Source: Branchiostoma floridae (taxonomy: Eukaryota > Chordata > Leptocardii > Amphioxiformes > Branchiostomatidae). Taken from it: 64,000 nt of DNA. Below the pieces are notes generated by a model that was not told the origin of the DNA, searched no databases, and saw only the letters and a program-made list of their open reading frames with translations. Below, piece after piece: positions 47,726 through 58,400 of this stretch (positions are counted from its first letter, which is position 1; each line of letters opens with the position of its first letter). The stretch is from the NCBI RefSeq assembly GCF_000003815.2, contig NC_049997.1:14048067-14112066 (forward strand), in the 5' to 3' direction. Made by a program: the position numbers and the translations under genes.

Positions 47726-48352
47726 AATTACATCGAGTCCTATAGGCCTAATACATTTGTTTATTGTAGATCTACATGTAATTATACAGTTACAATAACA
47801 GAACTTTTCCTATACATGTGACGAAAGTGTAACGGGGTTTGTAGTGAAGTCCTACGATGAAGCGTTTTCTAGCCTCGTTCGCTTGTCTTTTGCAAGTGTT
47901 TGCAGGTACTTCACGACGAAACGTTCTAGCTACCCGAACATGTCTGGGTTACTAGGCTACAACCTACCTTTCAGCGACCTCATGCACCAATGACTCGGCG
48001 CAGCGAGAACAAATCACTGACCGCCAACAAATAATATTCGGGGCTACTTACATCAGTTACGTAGAAAACTAACGTTAACCACCAATACCACACTACAACA
48101 GCTTTTCTAAACATTAGATAAACTGTACTTGCTACAGAGCAACGACCCACATGCATGTGTTGTTCTTCAAACTATGGTTCCTCACTGAGCGGTCATGGTC
48201 AACAGACCGTAAGACCTTTATCCACAAAGCTGGGAGCGCGCGTGAAGGAATATAATAGCGGTCGGCTTTAACGTAGTAAAGGTATAAACACACTTGTGTA
48301 AGGCTGTCAGATTTTGTTGGTTTGTTTCAGTGAACCTTCAGGTTTATTCTTG

Positions 48353-48450
48353 AGAGCTCAAATCGACCTGCAGGCCGCTTTTCACTCGGAGGTCATGAAG
48401 GAAGAGACAAGGGCCAGACAAGTATATAACAGAGATACAGTTTACATCAT
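48353..48450 (+). repeat. Dispersed repeat 'GGCCTGCAGGCCGC', copy 2
   Basis: Direct copy of 47637-47725 about 710 bp away. Confidence 0.65.
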
Positions 48451-48673
48451 CTTAAATTCCTAATGAGTCTTATAAGTCTATTACTCTATATACACAGATT
48501 TTTACATACATGGTACAAAAGACATACATGCCATACTGATAGCATAATTTGAATCCGTTCAATTTGGTCGTTTCTATTACTATAAGTCTCGTAAAGGAAG
48601 TTGGACTTGGGGCTGCGTGTATGTCTGGTAGTAGATGTGTANTATTCAAACATTTCTCAAATTGTCTCAGAGG

Positions 48674-48885
48674 AAGGTCATGTTGATTTCACTATAAGGA
48701 TGACATCCACGCGCGCATCAATTGTCGTCCATTTCCAAAAATAAAATAAAAAGTTTTCCACCATACTGTAAGTCATACAAAGTAGTTGTAACATGAGCAC
48801 AATATGTATGCTGTAAGTTGCCAAAATATTGACATAGAATGCCAAAGTTAATTCCAAAGTCAAAGAAGAAGATGTCCGCAAACAT
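48674..48885 (+). mobile_element. GGATGACATCC-family MITE, partial copy
   Basis: One end (AAGGTCATGTTGATTTCA, AGGATGACATCC) plus interior that matches the reverse complement of 6890-7120. Confidence 0.7.
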
Positions 48886-49744
48886 GACGTCGTCAAATTA
48901 GCATAAATTATGAATATTTAACTATGAATGTAATCTAAAATTACACAGGATGTTAATGATATAGATAAACAAGTGTGGTCTAGCAAGAAAACCATGAAAT
49001 CTCATAATTCAAACTGAAATTAGTAAATTTGGTAAAATATGCTTGTCAGAAACCCGTTGCCATGGCAACATGAAAAATCATAAACAATTTTTTTCCGCAG
49101 AATTGTTGCCAACAATATTTTAGGAAAAGTCACGAAGTTTCGTAGTCCTAGCTTACGTCGTTCGGCAGTTACACAACGTCAAAAAGTGGGCGCGGGCACT
49201 TTTAGCCCCCCCCCCCCCGGTCTAGATAGGGTTAACACGTCAACAGTCGGAGCCGAACATCTGCTTGGAGATTAGTTGGGAGTCAAATTGACTTCTTACT
49301 CCATATTCGTTCCCCGCCTACCCACGACTCTCCTAAGATCCTTACACAAATCTTTGCAGAATGATTCTCAACAAACGTGTCTACTTCCAGGTCGTATAAC
49401 AACCATCCCCGACCTTCACCCAACCGACTAGCAACCAAAACGCAGAAGAACCCGGGATCCGCATTGAAGCCTATTGTGATCCTAATTTGGTCTCTCGATG
49501 ATGTTACGGGTGATCAATAAGTTCTAAGCCTCACTCCAAAACAATAAGCATACTAGTAACTCAAAAACTGGTCGGACAAACGCTCGGCGTGGATTTAATC
49601 TCATGCAAGGACATGCCTGTGCAAATTACAGACTGTATTGTTCTAGGCTGTTTATCCGGTCTGACTGCTTTTGGGCTTCGCAGTTCTTAACGAGGTGCCG
49701 TCTGGCTGCTTTATCGTTCACACACAAGTCATAGGCATGGAAAT

Positions 49745-52700
49745 ATGGCTGCCGCAACCGCAGAAAACGGGGCTCGCCATATTCTTGAAATCGCAGAAGG
49801 CTTTATGAAGTCACAGGTAAGTGTTTCATATAACAATATATAAAAGGCTTCTTACAGAAAGTAAACATGGACAAAGAAACAGGTACTGTACAAGAAAGTA
49901 GGACAAGGACGTCTTGCCTTCGACAGTTGGCAAACACGCCATTTTGATAACATAATTCATGTGGAAGTGTAGGAAGCATTTCCTCTACTTCATGAAAGAA
50001 ATTAAGTGTAAGTTTCATGAGATGTTTTATTTTAAAAAAATCATGTGGCATGTGATTAACAGCATCTAAAAAACGGTGATGACACTGTTTGTCCTTTTTT
50101 GCCTCCGGCGATGCCAATGTCTAACCAACATCAACAAATTACAGGAAAGTATTGTGCGGCGCTTTCAAAGATTGTCACATGAAACATTGAATACTAGTAC
50201 TAAGCGCCGTCAAGGGACCATTTTTCTTGACTTCTGGCAGGTTCTGTTTACCGGTATGAAATTGGGCATATTTGACCTTCTGGGCACGTCATCGGCTCCT
50301 ATGACAACTATGGGGATAGCTGAAGGCATTGGAGCTGACACGGACGCCACCAAGCGGCTGCTTGACGCATGTGTAGGCCTGAGGCTGTTACAGAAAGTAA
50401 ACATGGACAAAGAAACAGGTACTGTACAAGAAAGTAGGACAAGGACGCCTGGCCTGACGGTTGGCAGACACGCCATTTTAACAATATAATTAATGTGAAA
50501 ATGTAGGAAGCAAAAATTTGCCTCATTTCCCCTAAATCGTACAAAAAAACTAAATGTAAGTGTCATGAGATATTTGATATAAAAAAAAATCATGAGATAT
50601 TTGATAAACAGCATCCAAAAAGCGGTGATGACACCATGTGTCCTCCGTCCCAATGTTTGGCTCCGGCCATGCCAATGACCCTGCTTGGCTAGACCCAAAC
50701 AAATCTAAGATCGCATACAGCCGTTGATATTATGAGTAATCGTTAAAGTAACCTCAAATCATTCCTTAACAATTAGAAGATGGTACCAAAAGTGGGGAAT
50801 AAGCCAGTTTACGGTTTAAAGTTTAAAAGTTTAAAGTGCATACATGAAGTGCCTGACTGGCCTGAAAACAGTTCTTGTTTAGACCACGCTTGGGACCATG
50901 ACATATTACCCTCAACGCATCATACCGTGCATGCGAAGTTTAAACGGTGAACTTGCTTATTTAATGCCACCTCGTGCACACGGAGTGTGTTTGGCCCCAA
51001 AGCCAGAGTATTCAAGTCCCGTAATGCAACAATGCAACTGGTCTTGTGCCCTTGGGAAAGGGACTCTATACGACCTTCCTCACTCCAACCAGGTGTAAAA
51101 ATGGGTACTCCTTAGTACCTGACCTCGATTGGGGGGGGGGGGGGTAAAAGACGGTGGAAGCAGAGGGTTGGGCACCGCTTTCAATAACCGCGTGCCCTAC
51201 CTGTTAGTCGTAGACACATTGAATAACAAGCTAAATGCCCTTACGACCACAAAAAACTAACTTTACTTTCACCTATTCGTGTACACAGGTAATGGTGAAT
51301 ATCAGCTCACCAAGGCCAGCAAGGCGTTCCTAACATCATCAAGCTCGCCAAACCTGGGAGACTGGTTAGGTCGTTTGGCGGCAGTATACAGCTCTCCTTG
51401 GGCTGACCTTCCGAGGGCAGTAAAAGAAGGACCCAACTTCTGTACTCTTAACGGATTTGAGCGGGGCAAAACCTTCGAGGATCTTTACAGGTAAGACAGA
51501 TGTTTAAGAAAGCATTTTTGAAGTGCGCTTCCCGAAATCCACGAGCTGCAAGTTTCATAGGGTAGGTTAATAATTGGATTCGGAAAATACAGTCTTTGTT
51601 GCAAGACCAAAAGCAATTCCACGCAAGTCCTTCCACTGCCTTCCTCAGAGAGCAATACTGATCGGTTATACTTCCCGCAGCTGCTAGGTGGCGCTGCTGT
51701 GATCCAAAACGTGAAATCTTTGAAAACTTGTCAAGAATTATAGGCTGTTGTTGACATGTATCAAAACTGTATGTTTGTAATCACCATTATCATATAGCCA
51801 GATGGAGTTGACCAATCAGAGGCCCCCATTTCCTATGGGTTATCAGGCAGTAACCTGAAAAGTGGTCGGTTATTAGAATAACCGACCACTTTTTGGACCG
51901 CACCATTATAGAGGGGACAGGACGCTAATACTAGTGTTAAGTATTTGTCGATTATATCTATTAAACAGCGTACTGTACTTTATTTCGAACAATTTATGTT
52001 AAACTACAACACAATTAAAAAGATATAAATGATTTTTAAATAGAAAAAGATTGAACATGACTTTCAACACCCCCACTAAACAAACCCGATGGTCAAATTT
52101 GACTTCTATGCGGGGTATTAGAACACGAATCTTGTTCGATCTGACGTGATCAAACAGAACGGGCGTTCTACCGGGGGTCACCCGCGGTCATCCGCAGGTT
52201 GCTACAGTAAACACGCAGAAAACGCCCTGTGTCAGTTGGATAGGCTTTATGTGTCAGTTGAATAGGCTATATGATAATAAACGTAATGCCCTGCCTNNNN
52301 NNNNNNNNNNNNNNNNNNNNNNNNNNNNNNNNNNNNNNNNNNNNNNNNNNNNNNNNNNNNNNNNNNNNNNNNNNNNNNNNNNNNNNNNNNNNNNNNCAGG
52401 GATTATCTCACCATATACACCTCGGGGCGGGGCATTAACCCTTTATTATTCAACAGCACTGCACAATACTTTATGGGTTCGATGGAAGGTCTAACGACTG
52501 TCTTTGGTGCTGGTACCGCTTCAGCCTTCAACCTCGCTGAGTTTCAGAACATTTGTGACATTGGAGGTGAGGACTTATTCATCCAGGGCTCGATTTCCAA
52601 TACTGTATGTCTGTTTTTAACTCTTTTGAAATGTTGCTGTTTTAAGTGTGCACTTGCTATAAGAACTTAAGTATGTGTGCACTTTCTTCAAGACCTTAAG

Positions 52701-54427
52701 GTCATATTCATAGGCTTTCTTCAAATTTTCCCAACGATCACTGATCTTAGGGACGTGTGACGTAACGAGAGGGTCAAAGATGACCAGAAGTCGATACCTG
52801 CCGCCGTTCCATTGCATCGTGATTTAGAGAGTTTCCAAAGAACTTCCACACATTGCTTCAATAATGGAAATGTTGTCTGTAAGTCAATCAATCAATCAAT
52901 CAATCAGCCGCGGACATCAGGGGAGATGCATAGCGGCTGTAAGTCAGCTACGGAGTAATGTAGACCAGGAATGACGCAGACGTCTACTACTGTTCTTCCA
53001 GGCTGTACCGGACCTCTTGCATACCACCTCGCTGCAGCCTACCCAGAAGCCTCCGTCTCAGTATTTGACCTGCCTGAAGTTGTGAAGATTGCAGAGGACA
53101 GAAGGCCTACTGGCGAATATGCTCAACGGGTTTCTTTCATTTCAGGTAGGAAGAAAAAGTGGAATACGTCAGCTATAATCAAATAATTACTCTATTGTAG
53201 AAAATATACCAACACACATATTTTTGGAAACTATTATGGATCATTTTGCCATACAATTGTTGCAGATCTGACGAGAACTTCCAGCCATTTTCAATTTTGT
53301 TTTCACCAGGACTCTGCTATTTGCAACATTGGCATTCACTCACAACTTTGTTGCCACAATTGGGCAACATTTCTTATTTTGTTTTTCAGCGATGTTATGT
53401 GTACATTTTTGTTCATTCATCCACACGACTGACGACACGTCTATTAACAAGCTGGCTCATAGTTTAAACTGCGTGTGGGCAGTGTGATGCCATGCGGGTA
53501 ATATGTCAAAGGTAAAGGCCCCTGAGACACAAACAAAACAAGTCTGGACATGTGTCAAGGATGGTCCAGAGAGGGATTGTTTACAAGATAGAGTTTCTTT
53601 ACCTTTGGCCGCGTGCATGCGTAGCTCAAACTGTGAACTGTGAAACAACCTGTAACCAACTGGTTTATCAAAGTTACAATAACTGGTCTGAAAGAACGTT
53701 AATATGATCAAATGTCATTTTTTTTGTCAGGGGACTTTTTCCAAGACCCTCTCCCGCCGGCTGACCTGTACGTGGTGTGTCGGATTCTTCACGACTGGAC
53801 TGAAGATAAGGTCCTGACACTGCTGACCAAGCTGTACGACAGTCTTCCTCAGGGTTAGTAGTAGGTGTTATCACTGGTTGGTCACGGTGTCTATTTGTTG
53901 GCAGGTCCGAGGTTGATTTCTACTGCGAGTTAAAACATTCATCAGGAGCCCGGCCGTGCCCCAAAGTAGCCCGGTGCCCATGGGGCCACATATATGTAAG
54001 GGGCACGCCCGAAAGTGCAGAAAAACGTAAATTAATCGGATGGGCCACTTTTTCAGAGACGGCCGTAGCCTAGGCCGAGCTCTCTATGGGGCAGGCGCTT
54101 TTCGTCTTTCTGCGACTTCCAGGCCAGTCCAAGATAGCACTGGGTGTCAGATTAGTCTGCACATTTTTTTGCGTTTTCCGTTACAAAGAATGTTTTGTTT
54201 CTACAGGAGGAGGTGTGCTGATCGTTGAACACATCCTGACCAATGACAAGTTAGGTCCAGAGGTGGCTCACAAGTACGATCTTCACATGATGGTGTGTAC
54301 GGGTGGCAGACAGCGCTCTGGACAAGAGTTCAAACGCCTGCTCAGCTCAGTCGGTTTCACCGAGGTGACTGTCAAGAACAACACTTATCCATTCGGATAC
54401 GTACTTGCACGCAAACAACGTGTGTAG
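49745..54427 (+). CDS. Acetylserotonin O-methyltransferase-like (HIOMT family) SAM-dependent O-methyltransferase
   Basis: Seven exons: 49745-49816, 50241-50418, 51289-51490, 52457-52566, 53002-53145, 53731-53853, 54207-54427 (TAG), giving 349 residues, the usual length for the ASMT/plant-OMT family. The N-terminal helical dimerisation half (about 1-150) contains FTGMKLGIFDLLG and the EGIGADTDATKRLLDACVGL winged-helix pattern. The catalytic half has the SAM motif ICDIGGCTGPLAYHLA (canonical DLGGGSG; Cys replaces a Gly), the acidic loop SVSVFDLPEVV, and RILHDWTEDK with the family's His-Asp-Trp. GGVLIVEHIL and RQRSGQEFKRLLSSVGF follow. Vertebrate ASMT makes melatonin from N-acetylserotonin. Invertebrate members are diverse, so the substrate here is unknown. 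The chosen ATG is in frame with the family start; an earlier ATG at 49737 is out of frame. The enzyme is cytosolic (no signal peptide). The 100-N gap at 52297-52396 is intronic. Confidence 0.88.
49847..50120 (+). repeat. Partial duplicate of ASMT-like exon 2 end plus intron (copy A)
   Basis: This stretch in intron 1 closely matches 50384-50685. It keeps the last codons of exon 2 (QKVNMDKET), its GT donor and about 230 bp of following intron. Upstream exon 2 sequence and the acceptor are absent, so it cannot act as a full exon. Confidence 0.85.
50384..50685 (+). repeat. Source copy of the partial exon 2 duplication (copy B)
   Basis: The 3' end of functional exon 2 and the start of intron 2. 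It is in direct orientation with copy A, about 540 bp away, with many small indels and substitutions, so the duplication is not very recent. Confidence 0.82.
50975..51150 (+). mobile_element. SINE, degenerate copy in ASMT-like intron 2
   Basis: CTTGTGCCCTTGGGAAAGGG and CTTCCTCACTCCAACCAGGTG; a poly-G tract follows at about 51131. Confidence 0.6.
51858..51893. repeat. Perfect 17-bp hairpin with 2-base loop
   Basis: AAAAGTGGTCGGTTATT, AG, AATAACCGACCACTTTT: perfectly self-complementary arms in intron 3 of the methyltransferase gene. Confidence 0.9.
52297..52396. other. Assembly gap (100 N)
   Basis: Run of N in ASMT-like intron 3, 60 bp before exon 4. Confidence 0.99.
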
Positions 54428-54559
54428 CAAACTAGTCCACCGGATAATTTACATGTCGACGAAGACTGAACTCAACTTAGCAAACTATGGGTTATCATAA
54501 AGCATGAATAGGCTCTGAATAGATTGTGATATTTAGTTGCGATAATTTCTCATTGGATG

Positions 54560-54565
54560 ATTAAA
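54560..54565 (+). promoter_or_regulatory. Candidate poly(A) signal ATTAAA for the ASMT-like gene
   Basis: ATTAAA variant 133 bases after the stop codon; no AATAAA lies nearer. Plausible but unproven. Confidence 0.35.
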
Positions 54566-55178
54566 AACACTGATTTCAAAGTTACAGTTGGAGTCATGAA
54601 CGAGAAACCGATTATGTCAATGTATGTCATACCTCAGTAAAATATCTTTTTATTCCGAATTTCTTGTTTTATTGATATTTGTGAATTTCTCACTAATTCT
54701 GTCCTGCCCTCCTGCGGGTATTTGGTGCTCGAGCGGGAACAACTTTGGACCTGATCCAAAGCAGTGTTAGGCCTGCAATCCATTTAACGTTACATCATTT
54801 TCCGCTACCCGGGCCAACCTTGGACGGGAGCAAACTTGCACACACACCAATACAAACAAACAAACTGTATACTCTGTAAATGCTTGATGCCGAAACTCTG
54901 TACCACGATATCGCTCGATAACAAATATACTACATGATACTATATAAACACTCAAAAACGAATCCCGTTCTAACGTTGAGCTTTACAATTTCCTGATTTA
55001 AAGAAAAAACGGTTTCGCAAAGTCTCTTTAATTCGAGAAAGACGCGCTTTAATATTACAGTTATGAATTATTAGGGTCATTGCCTCAGATTTGAACTCCG
55101 CGGAGTTTGGACATCAGACGCCAAATCAGGGGACTCTTCTCCGCAGAGTTATTTGGACACGCACGTGGAGGGACACAA

Positions 55179-55194
55179 AGGTCACCAAAGGTCA
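55179..55194 (+). promoter_or_regulatory. Perfect DR4 nuclear receptor half-site pair (AGGTCA-n4-AGGTCA)
   Basis: AGGTCA, spacer CCAA, AGGTCA, 216 bases upstream of the P450 start codon. DR4 elements are the classic sites for RXR heterodimers with LXR, TR or xenobiotic receptors. The position fits a proximal promoter or 5' UTR. Binding is inferred. Confidence 0.6.
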
Positions 55195-55409
55195 ACGTTC
55201 TCTCGGACTTGCCAGGCTTGCACAACAACCAGAACTGTCACTCGGAATGAAAGGACCACGTCGCGATTTTGACAAATCATTACCTTAAAAGGTAAAATCA
55301 AAGCGCGTCGTCCTACAAGAGAAGTCGAGTAATACCTATTTTACCAGTAGGTAAAGTTTAACGCTTGGAGGATCTTAGTTTAGGTAGGTAACTAGGAGAG
55401 ATAAACAAA

Positions 55410-58400
55410 ATGTCACTCAGGCTAGCTAAGTTTGTGTCGTCCCCAGTCTACTCTGTATCTGGACAACCTAGCCTCGGTCTGCTCTCCTCTCGATGGAAGT
55501 CTACTGTATCCGGACAGGTGGCACACGATGAAGGACAGGAAGGGGCCACAGCCAAGCCTTTCGAGGCTATCCCGGGCCCCAAAGGGCTACCCTTGGTGGG
55601 GACAGCTCTACATGCTGCGATGGGTGGCTGGATGGACAAGTTTCATCTTCATATGCAGGTAAACTAGAGTTCCACGAACTCATACCTTTGCTAACCAAGC
55701 ATATTACGGAAAGCATGGCCTAATTTGCATAAATCAAGCACAACGACCTGACACCCATCCTGATGAAATTAATTGAATTCTAATATGCACCACCATTATA
55801 TATAATTAAGGATTCTCATAAATTACGCAAATAAGGCCCTCATCTGCATAATTTATCTCCATTCATGATCATCTCCATCTGAAATACTTCCGCCCCAAAT
55901 ATGGAAGAAATATTCTTGCACAGAAAACAATATTTCTTTTCTGATCAATTATGCAAATACCCTGCTTTGCATTAAATATGTCTGTTCAGCATTACCCAAA
56001 ACTTCCTGAAATATTTTTGATTGCACAGAATCGTTGGCGGCAGTATGGTTCCATCTACAAGGAGAATATCGGGCCTCAGGAGATAGTTTGTATGTTCGAT
56101 CCTGAGGACGTTGCACCAGTGCTGCGAGCGGAGGGCCGCTACCCGCGAAGATACGCCTTCGACAGCTTTTATCTGGCCAGGGAAATCATGGGCCACAAGT
56201 TGGGTGTCTTCCTCGAGTAAGTTCAATCGCTCTTGACAAGTTACTGTAAATGCAAAAGTTTTTGTGGTGTTCATGGTTTTGCGCATTGCAAAATTCACTG
56301 CGAGCATTTTCCCTTGGCAGTAAGAGACTACAGTGCATGGTGCTACTGCAAACTTTAAACCACTGTGAAGAGTCCTTTTTCCCTCTACCGTGAAATTGAA
56401 TCCCTGTGATTTAAAATGCATTTACTGGAAAAACATTCATGTTTCTTGATCTTCGTCTTCGTCTTCGATGCCCTCTAAAAACCCCACTGGGGTGTCGCTG
56501 AGGGGGGATCTGAATTGAATTTGAATATACCGGGCATCCCCAAGCATTGCCTTCACTTTTACTTAGTGAAAAATCTGATTCTGTTCAAGTTGGAGAAGCA
56601 CCGATAGTATTTGTTTCATTTTGTTCTGAAGAAGGCAACAGATGGTCATTGAAATGTCTACTGAAAATTAAAGAAGGATATGTAATGAAGAAGACTTTGT
56701 TCAATTCATCTACCTTATGAAACTATATTGCAGACTCAGAGATGCCACAGTTTTATACTGTAGGGATGGTACAAAACTGTTTGTTTTTTTTCTTATTCAG
56801 TTATTGGACTGGACCTGAAAAAAATCGGTTCAGGTTTGGACCTGGACCTGATCCTCTTGACCTAAACCTGATCTGGACCCGAATATCCTTTATGTAGGAA
56901 TGATGAAAAATGGCAGCAGTACAGGACTGTGATGAACAAGAAGCTGCTCCGACCCCAGCAGGCGGCAGCCTTCACCCCCCTGATGGACGAAGCCGCCTCT
57001 AACTTCATGTCATACCTACGGAGGAAGAGAGACCAGGGGGGGATGGTGACGGACTTACAGGCACATCTTTTCCGCTGGGCCATGGAATGTAAGTATCAAA
57101 TACAGTGCATCTGTATCTATATAGCCGGTATAACAGCATAACACACCAGCTTCGTTATATTACACTGATCGACCCGTCACACCTAAAGTTAGTACATCTA
57201 TCTGCAAGCGTTTTTTAAAACTATCCAGAAAAGATGCCCCTGCTGTGCTTGGTGGCTACAAATTCCATTCTACAATAATTATAGTTCTGGGAAAGTACAA
57301 ATTTTTGAACACATCAATCCTAGGTTGGTAACTCTGGTACTTGAAGGCATGACTATTTCTAAGACAATGTTTCTAGTGCAATATTATTTGTTTAGTTTGT
57401 AAATCCATGGGCATTATGAGAAAATAGCTAAATTTACAACCAATAAAGTTACTTTAGTTACATGTAATATAATCCTTTCAGATTACTTCATGTGTATCTG
57501 TAAAATGCTGTATAGGCTGAAAATGGACCCTAGGTGCATTTAGTGACCTTATTCGTTCTCCTGTCTAGCGGGCTGCACGGCCATGTTTAATCAGCATCTC
57601 GGACTCCTGAGTGAAGATCCTCCACAGCTAGCGAAGGACTTCATCTCTTCCACGATGGCCGTTCTTGACACAACCAACACCATGATGACCATTCCTCCAA
57701 AAGTTCACAAAGCCCTAAACACCAAGGCTTGGAAAGAGCATCTCGAAGGGTGGCAAACCAGCTTCAGAGTCAGTATGTACATGTATATAATAACTCCAAG
57801 TCTCATAATCCTGCCAGGTACTGTAAATGCAGAAATGTTCGCAGTGGTTTTATGTTCGCTGGTTTTGCAGTGACCACTTGACTGCAAACTTAAAACCACC
57901 GCGAACCTTTTTCCATTATAGTATGAGACTGCAGTTAATGCCAGTACCGCGAACACTCCATTTTCCCACTACCGCAAAAGTAAGCATAAGAGAACACTGC
58001 ACATAACAAATTGTGTGTGTGTATGTGTGTGTGTGCGTGTGTGCGCGTAACTGTATGTTTGCTTACTAATAAAAATAGGTGTGTTTGTGTGGGGGTGTGT
58101 GAGGGGGGCTTACATATGGGTGAAGGGGTTAAGTCTTCTAGCCTGGTGTCAAAACCTATTGTACAAATGTAGCTCCCGGGTCTTTTCTGTCCTCTCTTGA
58201 ATTAGTATTTGTGGAGATGACAGAAGAGACTTAAGAGAGTTTCAATAGGTTTAAATACCAGATTATGATATTGTTTGATTTCATCTCTCGGAAGTTGCAC
58301 AACAGTATGGGTGAAGTCTGCCATCTCTGATCACCTAAGTCATTGTTTGTATACATTTTTGATATGGAGGTATGAAAGAAATGTTATGAATTGATTTTAA

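Larger units (their letters stand above)
46320..49744. other. Divergent intergenic region
   Basis: Separates the minus-strand LLTP-like gene and the plus-strand methyltransferase. It contains the doubtful ORF at 46950-47300, two copies of a GGCCTGCAGGCCGCTTTTCA repeat and part of a MITE at 48674-48885. One single N is at 48642 and a poly-C tract near 49206. No clear core promoter was recognised. Confidence 0.6.
54428..55409. other. Intergenic region, ASMT-like to P450
   Basis: About 1 kb holding the 3' UTR of the methyltransferase and the likely P450 promoter with the DR4 site. No other gene seen; a short ORF at 55091-55288 has no supporting feature. Confidence 0.6.
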
